A DNA stretch of 64,000 nucleotides, taken from assembly GCF_015831355.1 (NCBI RefSeq), contig NZ_JADWYR010000001.1, positions 1,674,001 to 1,738,000 of the forward strand, written 5' to 3'. The position numbers were made by a program, and so were the translations under genes. Below, in pieces: positions 63,674 through 64,000 of this stretch. Below the pieces are notes generated by a model that did no database searches, was not told the DNA's origin, and was given only the letters and a program-made list of their open reading frames with translations. The stretch is from Panacibacter microcysteis. GTDB lineage: Bacteria > Bacteroidota > Bacteroidia > Chitinophagales > Chitinophagaceae. Position 1 is the stretch's first letter. Every line of letters begins with the position of its first letter.

Positions 63674-63701
63674 AAAGCGGCAGAATTTCTGCCGCTTTTT
63701 A
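63674..63701. terminator. Bidirectional terminator between the PpiC and SRPBCC genes
   Basis: Stem AAGCGGCAGAA/TTCTGCCGCTT with A residues before and T residues after, so it can serve both convergent genes. It overlaps the stop codon of the SRPBCC gene. Confidence 0.85.
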
Positions 63702-64000
63702 GTTAAATACAATAGAATCGTCAGGCTGCGGCACTTTGCCAAAACGCTTTTCCACGGCAGTATACCGGTGTTCAAAAATTTTTCTCAGCTGGGCCTTTAC
63801 AAAAAGCGCGTTGGCTACATCACCGGCAAACCAGAATGGCATTTTATAGTGTACAATGTCAGTCATTTCAATACCACTGACAGTTTCTTTGAAGTGATGC
63901 TGGTGATGCCACAAACTATATGGTCCGTAGCGCTGCTCATCCACAAAATATTTTTTGTCTTCCACGTGTGTAATTTCCGTCATCCAGTAAAGCGGAATAC
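63699..64000 (-). CDS. SRPBCC family protein (C-terminal part, start beyond window)
   Basis: Only the last 100 residues are in the window; the frame is open through the right edge. The sequence IPLYWMTEITHVEDKKYFV, then GPYSLWHHQHHFKE and GIEMTDIVHYKMPFW, is typical of a Bacteroidota SRPBCC/ligand-binding family. The fold holds a hydrophobic cavity for small ligands; the ligand is unknown. Three His in HHQHHF may be of interest. Confidence 0.8.
   Translation of the reverse strand, partial: IPLYWMTEITHVEDKKYFVDEQRYGPYSLWHHQHHFKETVSGIEMTDIVHYKMPFWFAGDVANALFVKAQLRKIFEHRYTAVEKRFGKVPQPDDSIVFN

Overview
The window reads as chromosomal DNA of a member of the Bacteroidota, most likely family Chitinophagaceae (inference). 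The grounds are an alternative complex III plus caa3-type oxidase operon in the Bacteroidota gene order, a HemD-DUF4271 pair, promoters of the type TTTG-N17-23-TAnnTTTG, weak Shine-Dalgarno sites, and a YciO-type protein. No tRNA, rRNA, CRISPR array, insertion sequence or phage gene was recognised. Coding density is high and both strands are used.

Layout. 1-6.7 kb: 3' end of the pyruvate dehydrogenase E2 gene, a sensor kinase/response regulator pair (minus), a divergent secreted protein with a possible caspase-like His/Cys pair, and purN. 6.9-23.4 kb: a respiratory cluster, actABCDEF (alternative complex III, quinol oxidation), coxB-coxA, ctaB (heme O synthase), two subunit III genes, subunit IV, then a Sco copper chaperone and a DUF420 membrane protein. 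23.4-33.5 kb: a JmjC/cupin-8 protein, hemH, hemD-DUF4271, asnB, a membrane patatin-like protein and ctaA (heme A synthase). 33.7-41.9 kb: rnhB, a YciO-type protein, a small membrane ORF, rsmE, gpsA, hemW, an Omp85-type outer-membrane protein, msrB and adk. 41.9-44.6 kb: paaABCD (phenylacetyl-CoA epoxidase without paaE). 45-54.5 kb: a PepSY-TM protein, a persulfide dioxygenase-rhodanese fusion, purA, an acidic low-complexity protein, pabB, an MscS-like N-terminal half without a channel domain, and a FadL-like protein. 54.6-64 kb: a 1271-residue AsmA-like protein, an APC permease, a thioredoxin-fold lipid/oxidative-folding type protein, a PpiC-type periplasmic isomerase and a truncated SRPBCC gene.

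Functional theme. Many genes serve one process, aerobic respiration: the complex III/oxidase operon, the copper chaperone, and the makers of heme O, heme A and protoheme (hemD, hemH, hemW, ctaA, ctaB). The remainder is housekeeping (purines, folate, tRNA/rRNA modification, envelope biogenesis).

Most notable feature. A short dispersed repeat of roughly 50 bp, with the core GTTGCGTCGCACTCTTGTAC or its diverged partner GTTGTGTCACTCACTTGTAC, occurs as 22 cores at 19 loci. All are between genes, in both orientations, including four positions inside the respiratory cluster. At three loci two units face each other and form a complete imperfect inverted repeat of 200-290 bp. I do not recognise the family and no mobilising gene is visible here.
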